36,252 nt of DNA from Sutterella sp. (GCA_020025955.1 JAHHRF010000016.1:1-36252), one strand, 5' to 3'. Positions 1 to 8,308 are shown, counted from the first letter of the stretch. Notes: generated from the letters alone by a model not told the origin. Translations and numbers: made by a program.

Positions 1-1941
1 TACACCTTTGTGGCGCCAGAGGGGGTAGTAGGTGAAAAGAACGCCACGCTTGACGTCAACCTCACGGGGACGAGCCTCGGGGGCGAAGGGGAAGACTTCG
101 GGATGGTGAGTGTGTTGTTGCCAGAGACCACCCCCTTGCGACACCTCACGCTTCGAGGGATTTCTGAAGTCGGTTGGGGGCTAGACACCCAGGATCCTAG
201 CGATCGTGATTTTTTAGCCAAACTTCCCAATCGCGTGATTGGGTGGTTGGATGAAGACGCCTTTATTAACGAAACGGAATTGCCCGAAGGCTGGGAAGCA
301 AGCACCTTACTTCTCAAACGCCATATGGCGTTGCCCTCAACCATGCGGGTGACGTTGGGAGACGTGGGTGACACGCAAGCGGATGCCGCCCCCGCCCTCT
401 GGGTCGGAAAGGGCGGGGTCTTGAGTGTGCCGGGGGCGCTAACAGACAACGATGGTCCCGATGGTCTTACGGCACCCGCTGCTATGACCTTTGAAAAGGC
501 GGGAGCGCACGTTCGGTTTGAACCAGGAAGTGTTCTTTTTGTGACGCAAAGTGGGCCGCAAAGTCTGGTGCCCTTGTGGGGGCCTGACGTGAGGGTCGAA
601 GGCGTAGAACACGTTAAAGTCGGGTTCGAACAAGAAGATCAAAGCGTCCTTCCTGCCGAACTCATCTATACGGCGTCGGGCTGGGTGGCGCGCACCAAAG
701 GAGACGACCGCGTTGAAGCGCTTACGCCCCCTGACGCCGTACCTCAACCCGTGACACCTTTCATGCCCTCCTCGTTAGGGGACGTGTTAGCGAAAGCCCT
801 CGAAAGTGACCCCGACTGGGGGACAAGGTTGCCCGCACTCGGGTCAACGGCCGCCGCCCACTGGGGCGAAGTGGGGCAAGGGGCTATGGAAGCCGTTCAC
901 GATCGGGCGGATGCGCTCACGCACACGGCGATGACCTTTTCGATTTTGGATGGGTTTACGAGCGCCCAACGAGAAGCCCGACACGCTTGGGTGCGGCGTC
1001 AGCAAAATTGGTCGACGTTGCGTCACAGCCCAAGCGTCCGGTTTAACGTCTTTGAAGGGAATGACAGCGATGACGATACACATCCTCAGAACGACGCCAA
1101 CGGCTGGGGCGTTACCGTTGGGATTTCTCGCCTCACTACAAACGTCACCGAGCGCGCCGGTCACGATGACCTCACGGGGACCGTCTTCTTTTTAAATGCC
1201 GTGGACCCGTGGGTGCCCACCCGCCATTGGGGCTTAGGGCTCGTCTCGATGGATGGGGACGGATCAGGGCGCGATGCCCGCTGGACGCGACAGCCGACGA
1301 AACACCATGTGGACACCAAAGGGTGGGGGCTTCATGTGTCAGATAGCGTAGAAGACATGCGTTTGAGCCTGGACTGGTTGTCGCTCACGGGGAAAGGTCG
1401 GGGGACCTTGAGCTTTACCGAGAACGACACCTTTCGTGCCCGCACCACGTCGCGCGCTCACCTGGTGCGCGTGCGCGGTGACGTGCCCGAGGTTGCGAAA
1501 CTAACGCTGCTTGGGCAACCCCTTTTGATGGGTTATCACGTTGAAGGAGGGGTGCTCTTTGGGCGCACCAAGAGCGAAACCACTCAGGGCTTTGGCGCTA
1601 TTTCGTGGGATCGTGACAAACGCCACCATCGCCTGGGCTTTGTGGGGGCTGGCGTGTCGGCAGGCGCCTTGTTGGGGTTCGTGGAAGACGGGATGGTGAC
1701 GGTGTCAACCGAACTCAGTACTCGCGCCTATCGCACTCATGCCCGAGGTGGTGATTGGACGGTGTTGGGCTACCACGCGGGGAGCATGTCGAGGTCAAAA
1801 TCGTCGCTTGAAGGGGGTGCGAGTTTGGCCTTTGGGTGGCACACAAAAAGCGCTGGAGTGAGCGTGAGTTTTGAAGAAACGCGTAACAGTACCCACAAAA
1901 ACTGTCGCCGAATATTTCTCGAGAGTCGTTTGAGTTTTTGA
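1..1941 (+). CDS. Autotransporter, C-terminal part (5' truncated by window edge)
   Basis: The reading frame is open from base 1, so the start lies outside the window; 646 codons are visible. Residues up to about 330 are acidic and Gly/Thr-rich with short beta-like repeats, as in a passenger domain, and include the end of a beta-helix-like stretch. A Pro-rich linker sits near residue 245. From about residue 367 the protein alternates polar and hydrophobic residues in strands of 8-12 and ends in Phe, as outer-membrane beta-barrels do; about 280 residues fits a type V autotransporter translocator. Expected role: passenger export to the cell surface; passenger function cannot be read. The nearest downstream promoter belongs to relA, so it is probably the last gene of its unit. 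I see no clear terminator behind it. Confidence 0.75.
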   Translation, partial: YTFVAPEGVVGEKNATLDVNLTGTSLGGEGEDFGMVSVLLPETTPLRHLTLRGISEVGWGLDTQDPSDRDFLAKLPNRVIGWLDEDAFINETELPEGWEASTLLLKRHMALPSTMRVTLGDVGDTQADAAPALWVGKGGVLSVPGALTDNDGPDGLTAPAAMTFEKAGAHVRFEPGSVLFVTQSGPQSLVPLWGPDVRVEGVEHVKVGFEQEDQSVLPAELIYTASGWVARTKGDDRVEALTPPDAVPQPVTPFMPSSLGDVLAKALESDPDWGTRLPALGSTAAAHWGEVGQGAMEAVHDRADALTHTAMTFSILDGFTSAQREARHAWVRRQQNWSTLRHSPSVRFNVFEGNDSDDDTHPQNDANGWGVTVGISRLTTNVTERAGHDDLTGTVFFLNAVDPWVPTRHWGLGLVSMDGDGSGRDARWTRQPTKHHVDTKGWGLHVSDSVEDMRLSLDWLSLTGKGRGTLSFTENDTFRARTTSRAHLVRVRGDVPEVAKLTLLGQPLLMGYHVEGGVLFGRTKSETTQGFGAISWDRDKRHHRLGFVGAGVSAGALLGFVEDGMVTVSTELSTRAYRTHARGGDWTVLGYHAGSMSRSKSSLEGGASLAFGWHTKSAGVSVSFEETRNSTHKNCRRIFLESRLSF

Positions 1942-1963
1942 TTCTGTGTTTTAGGGCTACAAT
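1935..1963 (+). promoter_or_regulatory. Possible relA promoter
   Basis: A good -10 hexamer TACAAT (1958-1963) lies 17 bp behind a poor -35 (TTTTTG, 1935-1940). It overlaps the end of the autotransporter gene. Transcription would start near 1970 and give a leader of about 160 nt before the relA ATG at 2129. The leader holds a GGGTC/GACCC dyad around 1985-2000. The -10 is seen; activity is inference. Confidence 0.4.
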
Positions 1964-2128
1964 CAAAGAGCGGGGTCAACGATTGGGGTCGGCGTGACCC
2001 GTGATCCCGCCAAATTGACTGCAACCCACGCCAATCAAAGGAGGGATACCCTTTATCAACGGGTGATCGGCGCCTGCTGCTTAGACCGGGCCCGAGCGAC
2101 AACGCACCACGTTGGGGTATCAGACAAG

Positions 2129-4288
2129 ATGACGAGTGAGAATCAAGGACCGTTGACGGCCCCCGATGATTCGGGGTCGTTAACGAAGTCGGTCGATGCG
2201 CAACAAGCCAAGGCCATGTGTGAGCCCCTCTATGCCGATCGCGTTTTGCCTACGGGCGAATCCGTGATTGCGCATGCTGATGGGGTCGTAGAGATTTTGA
2301 CGGGGGTCCGTCCCGATAGTGACTTATTGGCGGCGGCTTACCTCTTTTACGTGCCCAATTGCGTGACCAATTCCGACGAGTGGATTGAAAAAGCCTTTGG
2401 GGAAAAGACGAACACCTTAGTGCAGGAACTCGGTCGTCTTGACCGTTTGAGCCAACGCGCGCGCAGTGAAGACAAAGAAGCCAATGCCCAGTACCAGGCA
2501 GAAGCGTTCCGAAAGCTGTTGCTCGCCATGTGTAATGACTTACGCGTGGTGCTCTTAAAGCTCGCGAGCCGCCTGCAGACGCTTCGCTACTTTGCGCAGA
2601 AGATGCGTGAAGGCGAAGACGCCCCCTTGGCGCAACCCTTCGGTCGCGAAACCAATGCCATTTATGCGCCGTTAGCGAACCGCTTAGGGATTTGGCAGAT
2701 GAAGTGGGAATTGGAAGATTTGTCCTTCCGCTTCACCCACCCCAAGGACTATCACGAGATTGCCCAAAAGTTAGCCGCCTCGCGCGAAGAGCGTTTGGAT
2801 TTGATGGCCACGGCCGTCAACCACATCCAGACCCTGGTCGCTGAGCATGGCATTGACGCGTCGGTCTCTGGCCGCCCCAAGCACATCTATTCCATCTGGA
2901 AGAAGATGGAGCGCAAGCACCTCACCTTTGAGCAGCTCTTTGACGTGCGTGCCATTCGTGTGATCGTGGGAAGCCTTGAAGAGTGTTACGAAGTGCTCTC
3001 CATCATTCATGAGCACTACACGATTCTCAGCAAAGAGTACGACGACTACATCGCTAAGCCCAAGCCCAACGGCTACCAGTCCTTGCACACGGTGATCACG
3101 GACGACAAAGGTCGCCCCTTTGAAATCCAGATTCGCACCCAGCAGATGCATGACTTTGCGGAGTTGGGGGTGGCCGCCCACTGGCGCTACAAAGAGGCGG
3201 GCAATTCCAACGGGGTCTCAAGCGCCGACGAACAACGTGTCGCCTGGCTTCGTCAGCTCCTAGCTTGGAGCGATGACGTTAAGCCCCAGGAAGGCAACGT
3301 CGAAGACGATCGCATCTACTGCTTAACGCCTCAGGGTCGTGTGGTGGAGTTGCCGCGAGGGGGCACCCCTGTGGACTTCGCCTACATGGTGCACACGCAA
3401 CTGGGTCACCGCATGAAGGGCGCCAAAGTCAATGGCGTGATGGTGCCCTTGAATACGCCTTTGCAAACGGGTCAAACCGTGGAAATCATTGCGGGGAAAA
3501 CGGGGCAACCGTCGCGTGACTGGCTGATGCCGGATCTTGGCTTTACGGCAAGCCCTCGCACGCGCAACAAAGTGCGTCAGTGGTTTAACGCGCAGTTAAC
3601 GGCCGAAATGATTGCCGTCGGGCGTGAGCGACTCGACAAAGAGTTGGCGCGCCTTGGGAAAACCTCGATTAAGCTCGAAGAGCTCGCCAAGCGCTTAGGC
3701 TTTGACAAGGTCGATGAACTCTATATCGCCTGGGCGCGTGAAGAGATTTCGGTCACGGCCTTGGCCACCGCCGTGCAACCCCCGAAGGTGGAAGAAGAAG
3801 CGCGCGATGAAGAATTCGTGCGTGACGCGCGCCACAAGCAAGGTAAAGGCGAAGTCTTGGTCGTAGGGGTAGGGGACCTTTTGACGCAGCTTGCCCGCTG
3901 CTGCCACCCGGTGCCGCCCGACGAAATCGTCGGGTACGTTACGCGCGGTCGTGGGGTGAGCATTCACCGAGCGGACTGCCCCAATGTGCGCAACATGGCT
4001 AACACCGAGCAAGAACGCTTGATTGCCGTGAGCTGGGGGGAACAGGACGAAAAGAGTGTCTACCCGGTCGATATCGTCATTGTTGCCTCCGAGCGCCCTG
4101 GGCTCTTGAAGGATATTTCGGAAATCCTCTTACGAGAAAAGCAAAACCTCGTGGGGATGCAGAGTCAGCGTCGACGCACCGATGTGCTCTATCGCTGTAC
4201 GATCGAAATTCCCAATCAAGAGAGCTTGCGCCGCGCCCTTCAGGCCTTGCGAGAGCTCAAAGGCGTGTTAATCGCCCGACGCGCGTAA
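2129..4288 (+). CDS. relA: GTP pyrophosphokinase RelA, (p)ppGpp synthetase
   Basis: Makes (p)ppGpp from ATP and GTP/GDP on stalled ribosomes during amino acid starvation. The 720 residues hold, in order: a degenerate hydrolase domain (about 30-150) where the HD pair is replaced by Phe-Tyr at 73-74; the synthetase domain (about 240-360) with the KPNGYQSLHT motif near 312-321; a TGS domain (about 395-465); a conserved region with the Cys pair 591-592; and a C-terminal ACT domain (about 648-720). The synthetase carries EYDD at 303-306, the ExDD form typical of RelA rather than the RxKD of bifunctional SpoT. With the lost HD pair this supports a synthetase-only enzyme. The start is uncertain: an in-frame GTG at 1994 would add 45 residues without recognisable homology, and the ATG at 2129 has only a weak ribosome site. 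Length fits the family (about 740). Confidence 0.93.
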   Translation: MTSENQGPLTAPDDSGSLTKSVDAQQAKAMCEPLYADRVLPTGESVIAHADGVVEILTGVRPDSDLLAAAYLFYVPNCVTNSDEWIEKAFGEKTNTLVQELGRLDRLSQRARSEDKEANAQYQAEAFRKLLLAMCNDLRVVLLKLASRLQTLRYFAQKMREGEDAPLAQPFGRETNAIYAPLANRLGIWQMKWELEDLSFRFTHPKDYHEIAQKLAASREERLDLMATAVNHIQTLVAEHGIDASVSGRPKHIYSIWKKMERKHLTFEQLFDVRAIRVIVGSLEECYEVLSIIHEHYTILSKEYDDYIAKPKPNGYQSLHTVITDDKGRPFEIQIRTQQMHDFAELGVAAHWRYKEAGNSNGVSSADEQRVAWLRQLLAWSDDVKPQEGNVEDDRIYCLTPQGRVVELPRGGTPVDFAYMVHTQLGHRMKGAKVNGVMVPLNTPLQTGQTVEIIAGKTGQPSRDWLMPDLGFTASPRTRNKVRQWFNAQLTAEMIAVGRERLDKELARLGKTSIKLEELAKRLGFDKVDELYIAWAREEISVTALATAVQPPKVEEEARDEEFVRDARHKQGKGEVLVVGVGDLLTQLARCCHPVPPDEIVGYVTRGRGVSIHRADCPNVRNMANTEQERLIAVSWGEQDEKSVYPVDIVIVASERPGLLKDISEILLREKQNLVGMQSQRRRTDVLYRCTIEIPNQESLRRALQALRELKGVLIARRA

Positions 4289-4297
4289 GCGCCCCAG

Positions 4298-4345
4298 AAC
4301 ACCTCAATCCTCCCAAAAAAAGGGGATTGGGGTGTTTTTCTTTTG
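4298..4345 (+). terminator. Intrinsic terminator of relA
   Basis: Thirteen paired bases (4298-4310 with 4324-4336, one G-U) enclose a 13-nt loop and run into TTTTTCTTTTG. It begins ten bases after the relA stop codon. Confidence 0.9.
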
Positions 4346-4435
4346 TTTTTCTTATTTTTCAAGGAGTTAAGCTAATTTGAAGCTTTGGTGACGGGGGTTT
4401 TTACGCGAAATTCGCCCTTTTTTTCTTTTTCGGGC

Positions 4436-4463
4436 TTGCAATTTCTAAAACTTCAGGCATAAT
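4436..4463 (+). promoter_or_regulatory. Promoter of first tRNA-Val
   Basis: -35 TTGCAA (4436-4441), 16-bp spacer, -10 CATAAT (4458-4463), 18 bp before the tRNA 5' end. The second tRNA-Val has the same TTGCAA and AGGCATAAT elements, which supports both. Confidence 0.75.
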
Positions 4464-4481
4464 ACGCCTTCTCACAACGAC

Positions 4482-4558
4482 AGGCACGTAGCTCAGTTGG
4501 TTAGAGCATCACCTTGACATGGTGGGGGTCGTTGGTTCGAATCCAATCGTGCCTACCA
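4482..4558 (+). tRNA. tRNA-Val(GAC)
   Basis: 77-nt cloverleaf with encoded CCA. Acceptor arms 4482-4488 and 4548-4554 pair fully. The anticodon loop TTGACAT gives anticodon GAC (Val), between arms TCACC and GGTGG. The T-arm carries GGTTCGAATCC. It differs from the copy 164 bp downstream at acceptor pair 7 only (G-C here, A-U there). Confidence 0.96.
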
Positions 4559-4604
4559 GTTGCTTGTGAGAGAAGCGGACGGGTCCGCCCAGGCTAGAGT
4601 CAGT

Positions 4605-4633
4605 TTGCAAAACACAAACGGCTTAGGCATAAT
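4605..4633 (+). promoter_or_regulatory. Promoter of second tRNA-Val
   Basis: -35 TTGCAA (4605-4610), 17-bp spacer, -10 CATAAT (4628-4633), 12 bp before the tRNA. No terminator separates this tRNA from the thrS leader until 4834, so the same promoter may also feed thrS. Confidence 0.72.
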
Positions 4634-4645
4634 GGAAATACCTAT

Positions 4646-4722
4646 AGGCACATAGCTCAGTTGGTTAGAGCATCACCTTGACATGGTGGGGGTCGTTGGT
4701 TCGAATCCAATTGTGCCTACCA
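4646..4722 (+). tRNA. tRNA-Val(GAC), second copy
   Basis: 77-nt cloverleaf with encoded CCA and the same GAC anticodon loop. Acceptor arms 4646-4652 and 4712-4718 pair fully. The seventh pair is A-U instead of G-C: both sides changed, so the stem is kept. Confidence 0.96.
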
Positions 4723-4888
4723 AAATTATTTTTTACGGACGTTGACATGCGCTCATACTGCTACAGTTGCGAAACAACACCCTTCGTTTACTGAGGGTGT
4801 GGCGTAGCGCTGTCAAACAGTTCCGAATGTAAGAAAGTGCGGCCATGCCCGCACTTTTTTTTCGCCCGTCACTTTTAGAGGATCGAAA
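4723..4888 (+). promoter_or_regulatory. thrS leader with possible leader peptide and attenuator
   Basis: This 166-nt stretch joins the second tRNA-Val to thrS. A short frame at 4747-4794 reads MRSYCYSCETTPFVY; a GGA seven bases before its ATG could serve as a weak ribosome site. Its two adjacent Thr codons (4774-4779) lead straight into a hairpin with arms 4777-4783 and 4794-4800. A small CTGT/ACAG hairpin follows near 4810-4820, then the terminator at 4834-4862. Only 26 bp separate the T-tract from the thrS ATG, too little for a promoter, so thrS transcripts probably cross the terminator. That suits attenuation, but I could not find a clean antiterminator pairing, and two Thr codons is a modest signal. 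Confidence 0.4.
4834..4862 (+). terminator. Intrinsic terminator in front of thrS
   Basis: Arms AAGTGCGG (4835-4842) and CCGCACTT (4849-4856) enclose a six-base loop and run into eight T. It may end the tRNA-Val transcript, act as the thrS attenuator, or both. Confidence 0.85.
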
Positions 4889-6808
4889 ATGTTGGCAATT
4901 ACGCTCCCTGATGGCTCCAAGCGCGAATACCCCGGCGCGGTGAGCTGTGCAGATATCGCCGGCTCCATCGGTGCCGGCCTTCTTAAGGCGGCTTTAGCGG
5001 CTCGCGTGAACGGTAAGCTTGTTGATTTATCTACCGTTGTAACTGAAGATGCCGAAGTGAGCCTCATCACAGCTCGCGACCCCGAAGCCCTTGAGATCAT
5101 CCGTCACTCCACTGCACACTTGATGGCTCAGGCCGTTAAAGAGCTCTTCCCGGACGCCCAGGTTACGATTGGCCCCGCTATTGAAAATGGCTTCTACTAT
5201 GACTTTAGTTATAGCCGTCCCTTTACGCCGGAAGACTTGAAGGTGATCGAAGCGCGTATGGACGAGATCGTCAAGCGTGACTTGCCCGTGGTGCGTGAAG
5301 AAATGCCGCGCGATGAAGCCGTGGAATTCTTCAAGCAGATGGGTGAAGCCTATAAGGCGGAGATCATTGCCTCGATTCCGACCAATGAACCGATTTCGCT
5401 CTATCGTCAGGGCGACTTCGTGGACCTTTGCCGTGGCCCTCACGTGCCGCGCACGGGTGTCTTGAAGGTTCACAAGTTGATGAAGGTCGCTGGCGCTTAC
5501 TGGCGTGGCGACAGCAAAAACGAAATGCTCCAGCGTGTCTATGGCACGGCTTGGGCAACGAAGGACGATCAGGCCAAGTATTTGACGATGTTGGAAGAAG
5601 CTGAAAAGCGCGACCACCGTCGTTTAGGCAAAGAATTAGACCTCTTCCACTTGCAGGACGAAGCCCCCGGCATGATCTTCTGGCATGGCAAGGGCTGGGC
5701 CCTTTGGCAGGTCGTTGAACAGTACATGCGTCAGGTCTACCGTAACAATGGTTACGAAGAAGTGAAGGCCCCGCAGTTGTTGGATCGCTCCTTGTGGGAA
5801 CGCTCTGGCCACTGGACGAAGTACCGCGAAAACATGTTCACGACGGAAAGCGAAAACCGCTACTACGCCTTGAAGCCCATGAATTGCCCGGGTCATATCC
5901 AGCTCTTTAATGCGTCGCTTCGCAGTTACCGTGAACTTCCCCTTCGCTTTGGTGAATTCGGTCAGTGCCACCGTAACGAACCCTCGGGCGGCTTACATGG
6001 TCTCATGCGCGTTCGTGGCTTCACCCAGGACGATGGTCACATCTTCTGTACTGAAGAACAGATTTTGAAGGAATGTCAGGACTACACCCGCTTGGTGCAG
6101 GCTGTTTACCGTGACTTCGGGTTTAAGGAAATCGCCTACAAGGTCGCAACTCGCCCCGAAATGCGTATCGGTGAAGATGCTGCATGGGACAAGGCGGAAG
6201 CTGCCCTCTTTGAGAGCTTTGACTCCCTCGGGATTCAGTACGAAGTCCTCGAAGGCGAAGGCGCTTTCTACGGTCCCAAGATCGAATACCACTTGAAGGA
6301 CTGCTTGGGTCGCTCCTGGCAGTGCGGGACGATTCAGGTCGACTTCCAGATGCCGGGCCGTCTCGGTGCGGAATATGTGGCAGAAGATAACACCCGCAAG
6401 ACCCCCGTCATGCTCCATCGTGCTATCCTCGGTAGTTTGGAACGTTGGCTCGGCATGATCATCGAAGAATATGCCGGTGCCTTCCCCACTTGGTTAGCCC
6501 CGGTGCAAGTCGCTGTGGCTAGCATCACGGATGACCAGCAAGACTACGCTCAGGCTGTAGCGAAGAAACTGCATGACGCAGGGATTCGCGTACAAACGGA
6601 TTTGCGTAGTGAAAAAATTAGCTATAAAATTCGTGAACTTAGCCTTCAGAAGCTCCCGTACATTTTGGTCGTGGGCGGTAAGGAAAAAGAAAACAACACG
6701 GTCGCCATCCGCGTACGCGGTGGCAAGAACCTCGGTGTAATGGACGTTGATGCCTTCATCGAGCAGATCGTAAACGAAACGGCAAGTCGTGCCCCTTACG
6801 CGCACTAA
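4889..6808 (+). CDS. thrS: Threonine--tRNA ligase
   Basis: Charges tRNA-Thr. The 639 residues (family about 640) comprise an N-terminal TGS-like domain (1-60), the editing domain with HSTAH (His73, His77) and CRGPH (Cys181, His185), and a class II core. In the core, zinc ligand Cys333 lies in MNCPGH and His384 in TQDDGH; the third ligand is expected in the VMLHRAILG segment near 510. The anticodon-binding domain follows. An AGAGG stands seven bases before the ATG. It is first in the thrS-infC-rpmI-rplT-pheST-ihfA block; the infC ribosome site follows 24 bases after the stop. Expression may be set by the upstream terminator. Confidence 0.97.
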   Translation: MLAITLPDGSKREYPGAVSCADIAGSIGAGLLKAALAARVNGKLVDLSTVVTEDAEVSLITARDPEALEIIRHSTAHLMAQAVKELFPDAQVTIGPAIENGFYYDFSYSRPFTPEDLKVIEARMDEIVKRDLPVVREEMPRDEAVEFFKQMGEAYKAEIIASIPTNEPISLYRQGDFVDLCRGPHVPRTGVLKVHKLMKVAGAYWRGDSKNEMLQRVYGTAWATKDDQAKYLTMLEEAEKRDHRRLGKELDLFHLQDEAPGMIFWHGKGWALWQVVEQYMRQVYRNNGYEEVKAPQLLDRSLWERSGHWTKYRENMFTTESENRYYALKPMNCPGHIQLFNASLRSYRELPLRFGEFGQCHRNEPSGGLHGLMRVRGFTQDDGHIFCTEEQILKECQDYTRLVQAVYRDFGFKEIAYKVATRPEMRIGEDAAWDKAEAALFESFDSLGIQYEVLEGEGAFYGPKIEYHLKDCLGRSWQCGTIQVDFQMPGRLGAEYVAEDNTRKTPVMLHRAILGSLERWLGMIIEEYAGAFPTWLAPVQVAVASITDDQQDYAQAVAKKLHDAGIRVQTDLRSEKISYKIRELSLQKLPYILVVGGKEKENNTVAIRVRGGKNLGVMDVDAFIEQIVNETASRAPYAH

Positions 6809-6844
6809 GACTTGTCCAAAGATTCACTTTTTAGGAGTACTGTC

Positions 6845-7369
6845 ATAGCTCAAGATCGCAAGCATCGGATCAACAATGAGATCCGCGTTCCTGAAGTCCG
6901 ACTGACCGGCGTTGACGGCAATCAGATCGGTATCGTCCGCACGTCGGAAGCCCTTCGCATGGCGGAAGACGCTGATGTGGATTTGGTGGAAGTGGCGCCC
7001 AACGCCCAGCCGCCCGTCTGTCGTTTAATGGACTACGGTAAATTCCGTTACCAGGAACAGAAGAAGGCCCAGGAAGCCAAGGCCAAGCAGAAGGTCATTC
7101 AGGTCAAGGAAGTGAAGTTCCGCCCGGTTACGGACGAAAACGACTTCCAAACCAAGCTTCGCAACCTTGTGCGCTTCTTGAACGACGGTGATAAGGTCAA
7201 GGTCACGGTTCGCTTCCGCGGTCGTGAAATGGCCCATCAGCAGTTCGGTATGCAGATCATGGATCGCATCAAGGAAACGGTTGGCGAGGAAGCTCAGGTG
7301 GAACACCACCCGAAACTCGAAGGCCGTCAGATGATCATGGTCCTGGCTCCTCGAAAGAAGAAGAACTAA
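6845..7369 (+). CDS. infC: Translation initiation factor IF-3, AUA start codon
   Basis: Binds the 30S subunit, checks start codon-anticodon pairing and prevents early joining of the 50S. The conserved N-terminus begins IAQDRKHRINNEIRVP. Its first codon is ATA at 6845, seven bases behind a strong AGGAG (6833-6837). An in-frame TTG at 6812 lacks any ribosome site and would add 11 unrelated residues. From ATA the protein has 174 residues, normal for IF-3, with the N domain at about 1-75, a Lys-rich linker, and the C domain ending in PRKKKN. Rare AUU/AUC/AUA starts are the known basis of infC autoregulation: IF-3 discriminates against its own start codon. Confidence 0.95.
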   Translation: MAQDRKHRINNEIRVPEVRLTGVDGNQIGIVRTSEALRMAEDADVDLVEVAPNAQPPVCRLMDYGKFRYQEQKKAQEAKAKQKVIQVKEVKFRPVTDENDFQTKLRNLVRFLNDGDKVKVTVRFRGREMAHQQFGMQIMDRIKETVGEEAQVEHHPKLEGRQMIMVLAPRKKKN

Positions 7370-7572
7370 AAATTTGGGGATTTTTCCCACAATCGTTTCG
7401 ATTTTGGGTAAAATTCCCGCTTCACTCTTCTTGGAAAACCGCACCACGCACGTGGCGCGGTTCTCATTTAAACAAGAAGGGTATTTCACTAAAAAGTGAG
7501 CCCGTGGCTTATTGAAGTGTCTCTCAGGCTGAGAGAACGCCCGCGGTTCATAAATTAAAGAGGTATAGGCAA
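7370..7572 (+). promoter_or_regulatory. Structured leader of rpmI-rplT, possible L20 control site
   Basis: 203 nt without a gene. Hairpins seen: 7437-7462 (AACCGC/GCGGTT plus CCAC/GTGG around a GCAC tetraloop); 7486-7499 (TCACT/AGTGA); 7521-7535 (CTCTCA/TGAGAG with a three-base loop). The last is framed by CCGTGGC (near 7502-7508) and GCCCGCGG (near 7539-7546), which can pair with one bulge. In E. coli the region before rpmI is an L20-binding regulatory structure; assigning that role here is inference. The rpmI ribosome site GAGG lies at about 7560-7563. Confidence 0.45.
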
Positions 7573-7770
7573 ATGCCTAAGATGAAAACCAAGCGCGCCG
7601 CTGCCAAGCGCTTTAAGCCTCGTGCTAGCGGTTCTATCAAGCGCGGTCACGCTACGAAGCGTCATATTCTCACCAAGCGTACTACGAAGAACAAGCGTCA
7701 GCTCCGCGGCATGGTCAACATCCATGACGCCGATATGGCTTCCGTTCGTCGCATGTTGCCTTACGCCTAA
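7573..7770 (+). CDS. rpmI: 50S ribosomal protein L35
   Basis: 65 residues, the usual size. The N-terminus MPKMKTKRAAAKRFKPRASG and the KRTTKNKRQLRG segment are typical of L35, which is very basic and binds 23S rRNA. It sits 17 bp before rplT in the universal infC-rpmI-rplT order. ATG start with a GAGG ribosome site nine bases upstream. Confidence 0.97.
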   Translation: MPKMKTKRAAAKRFKPRASGSIKRGHATKRHILTKRTTKNKRQLRGMVNIHDADMASVRRMLPYA

Positions 7771-7787
7771 TTAAAGGAGAAATAAAG

Positions 7788-8138
7788 ATGCCTCGAGTTA
7801 AGCGTGGTGTGACGGCCCGTGCCCGTCATAAGAAAGTTTTTGCTCTTTCCAAGGGCTTCTGCTTGCGTCGCAACAACGTCTACCGTGTTGCTAAGCAGGC
7901 TGTTATGCGCGCCGGTCAGTACGCCTACCGCGATCGCCGTAACAAGAAGCGTGTGTTCCGCCGTCTCTGGATTGCTCGTATCAACGCTGGTACGCGCGCC
8001 AACGGCATGACCTACTCGGTCTTCATGAACGGTCTCCGCAAGGCTGGGATCGCTCTTGACCGTAAGGTTTTGGCTGACATGGCTATTTTCGACAAGGAAG
8101 GCTTCGCCGCCCTCGTCGCTCAGGTCAAGGCTGCCTAA
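7788..8138 (+). CDS. rplT: 50S ribosomal protein L20
   Basis: 116 residues, starting MPRVKRGVTARARHKKVFAL and containing the YRDRRNKKRVFRRLWIARIN core. L20 is essential in early 50S assembly and represses its own operon in E. coli by binding the mRNA leader. A perfect AAAGGAG precedes the ATG. It is the last gene before the strong terminator at 8217. Confidence 0.98.
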   Translation: MPRVKRGVTARARHKKVFALSKGFCLRRNNVYRVAKQAVMRAGQYAYRDRRNKKRVFRRLWIARINAGTRANGMTYSVFMNGLRKAGIALDRKVLADMAIFDKEGFAALVAQVKAA

Positions 8139-8216
8139 TCACTCGTTGGAACGAGTTGACGTTAACTCACCCTGGGCACCCTTGTGCTTAGGAAGTTAAC
8201 GGACAAGCGATTAAGA

Positions 8217-8253
8217 AGAGGCTCGATGATTCGTCATCGGGCCTCTTTTTTTT
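8217..8253 (+). terminator. Intrinsic terminator after rplT
   Basis: Thirteen pairs (8217-8229 with 8234-8246, one G-U) close on a TTCG tetraloop and continue into a T-tract of eight. Smaller inverted repeats lie between it and the rplT stop (ACTCGTT/AACGAGT near 8141-8157; GTTAACT/AGTTAAC between 8161 and 8200). Confidence 0.93.
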
Positions 8254-8308
8254 GCTTTGCGCCGCGAGTTCGTCCCCCAGTGAGGGAAAATTCAAGTAAA
8301 ATCAAAGA

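Noticed and set aside
1994..2128. N-terminal extension of RelA from a GTG at 1994
   Set aside because: It adds 45 residues without RelA-like sequence; the ATG at 2129 gives the usual family length, though its ribosome site is weak.
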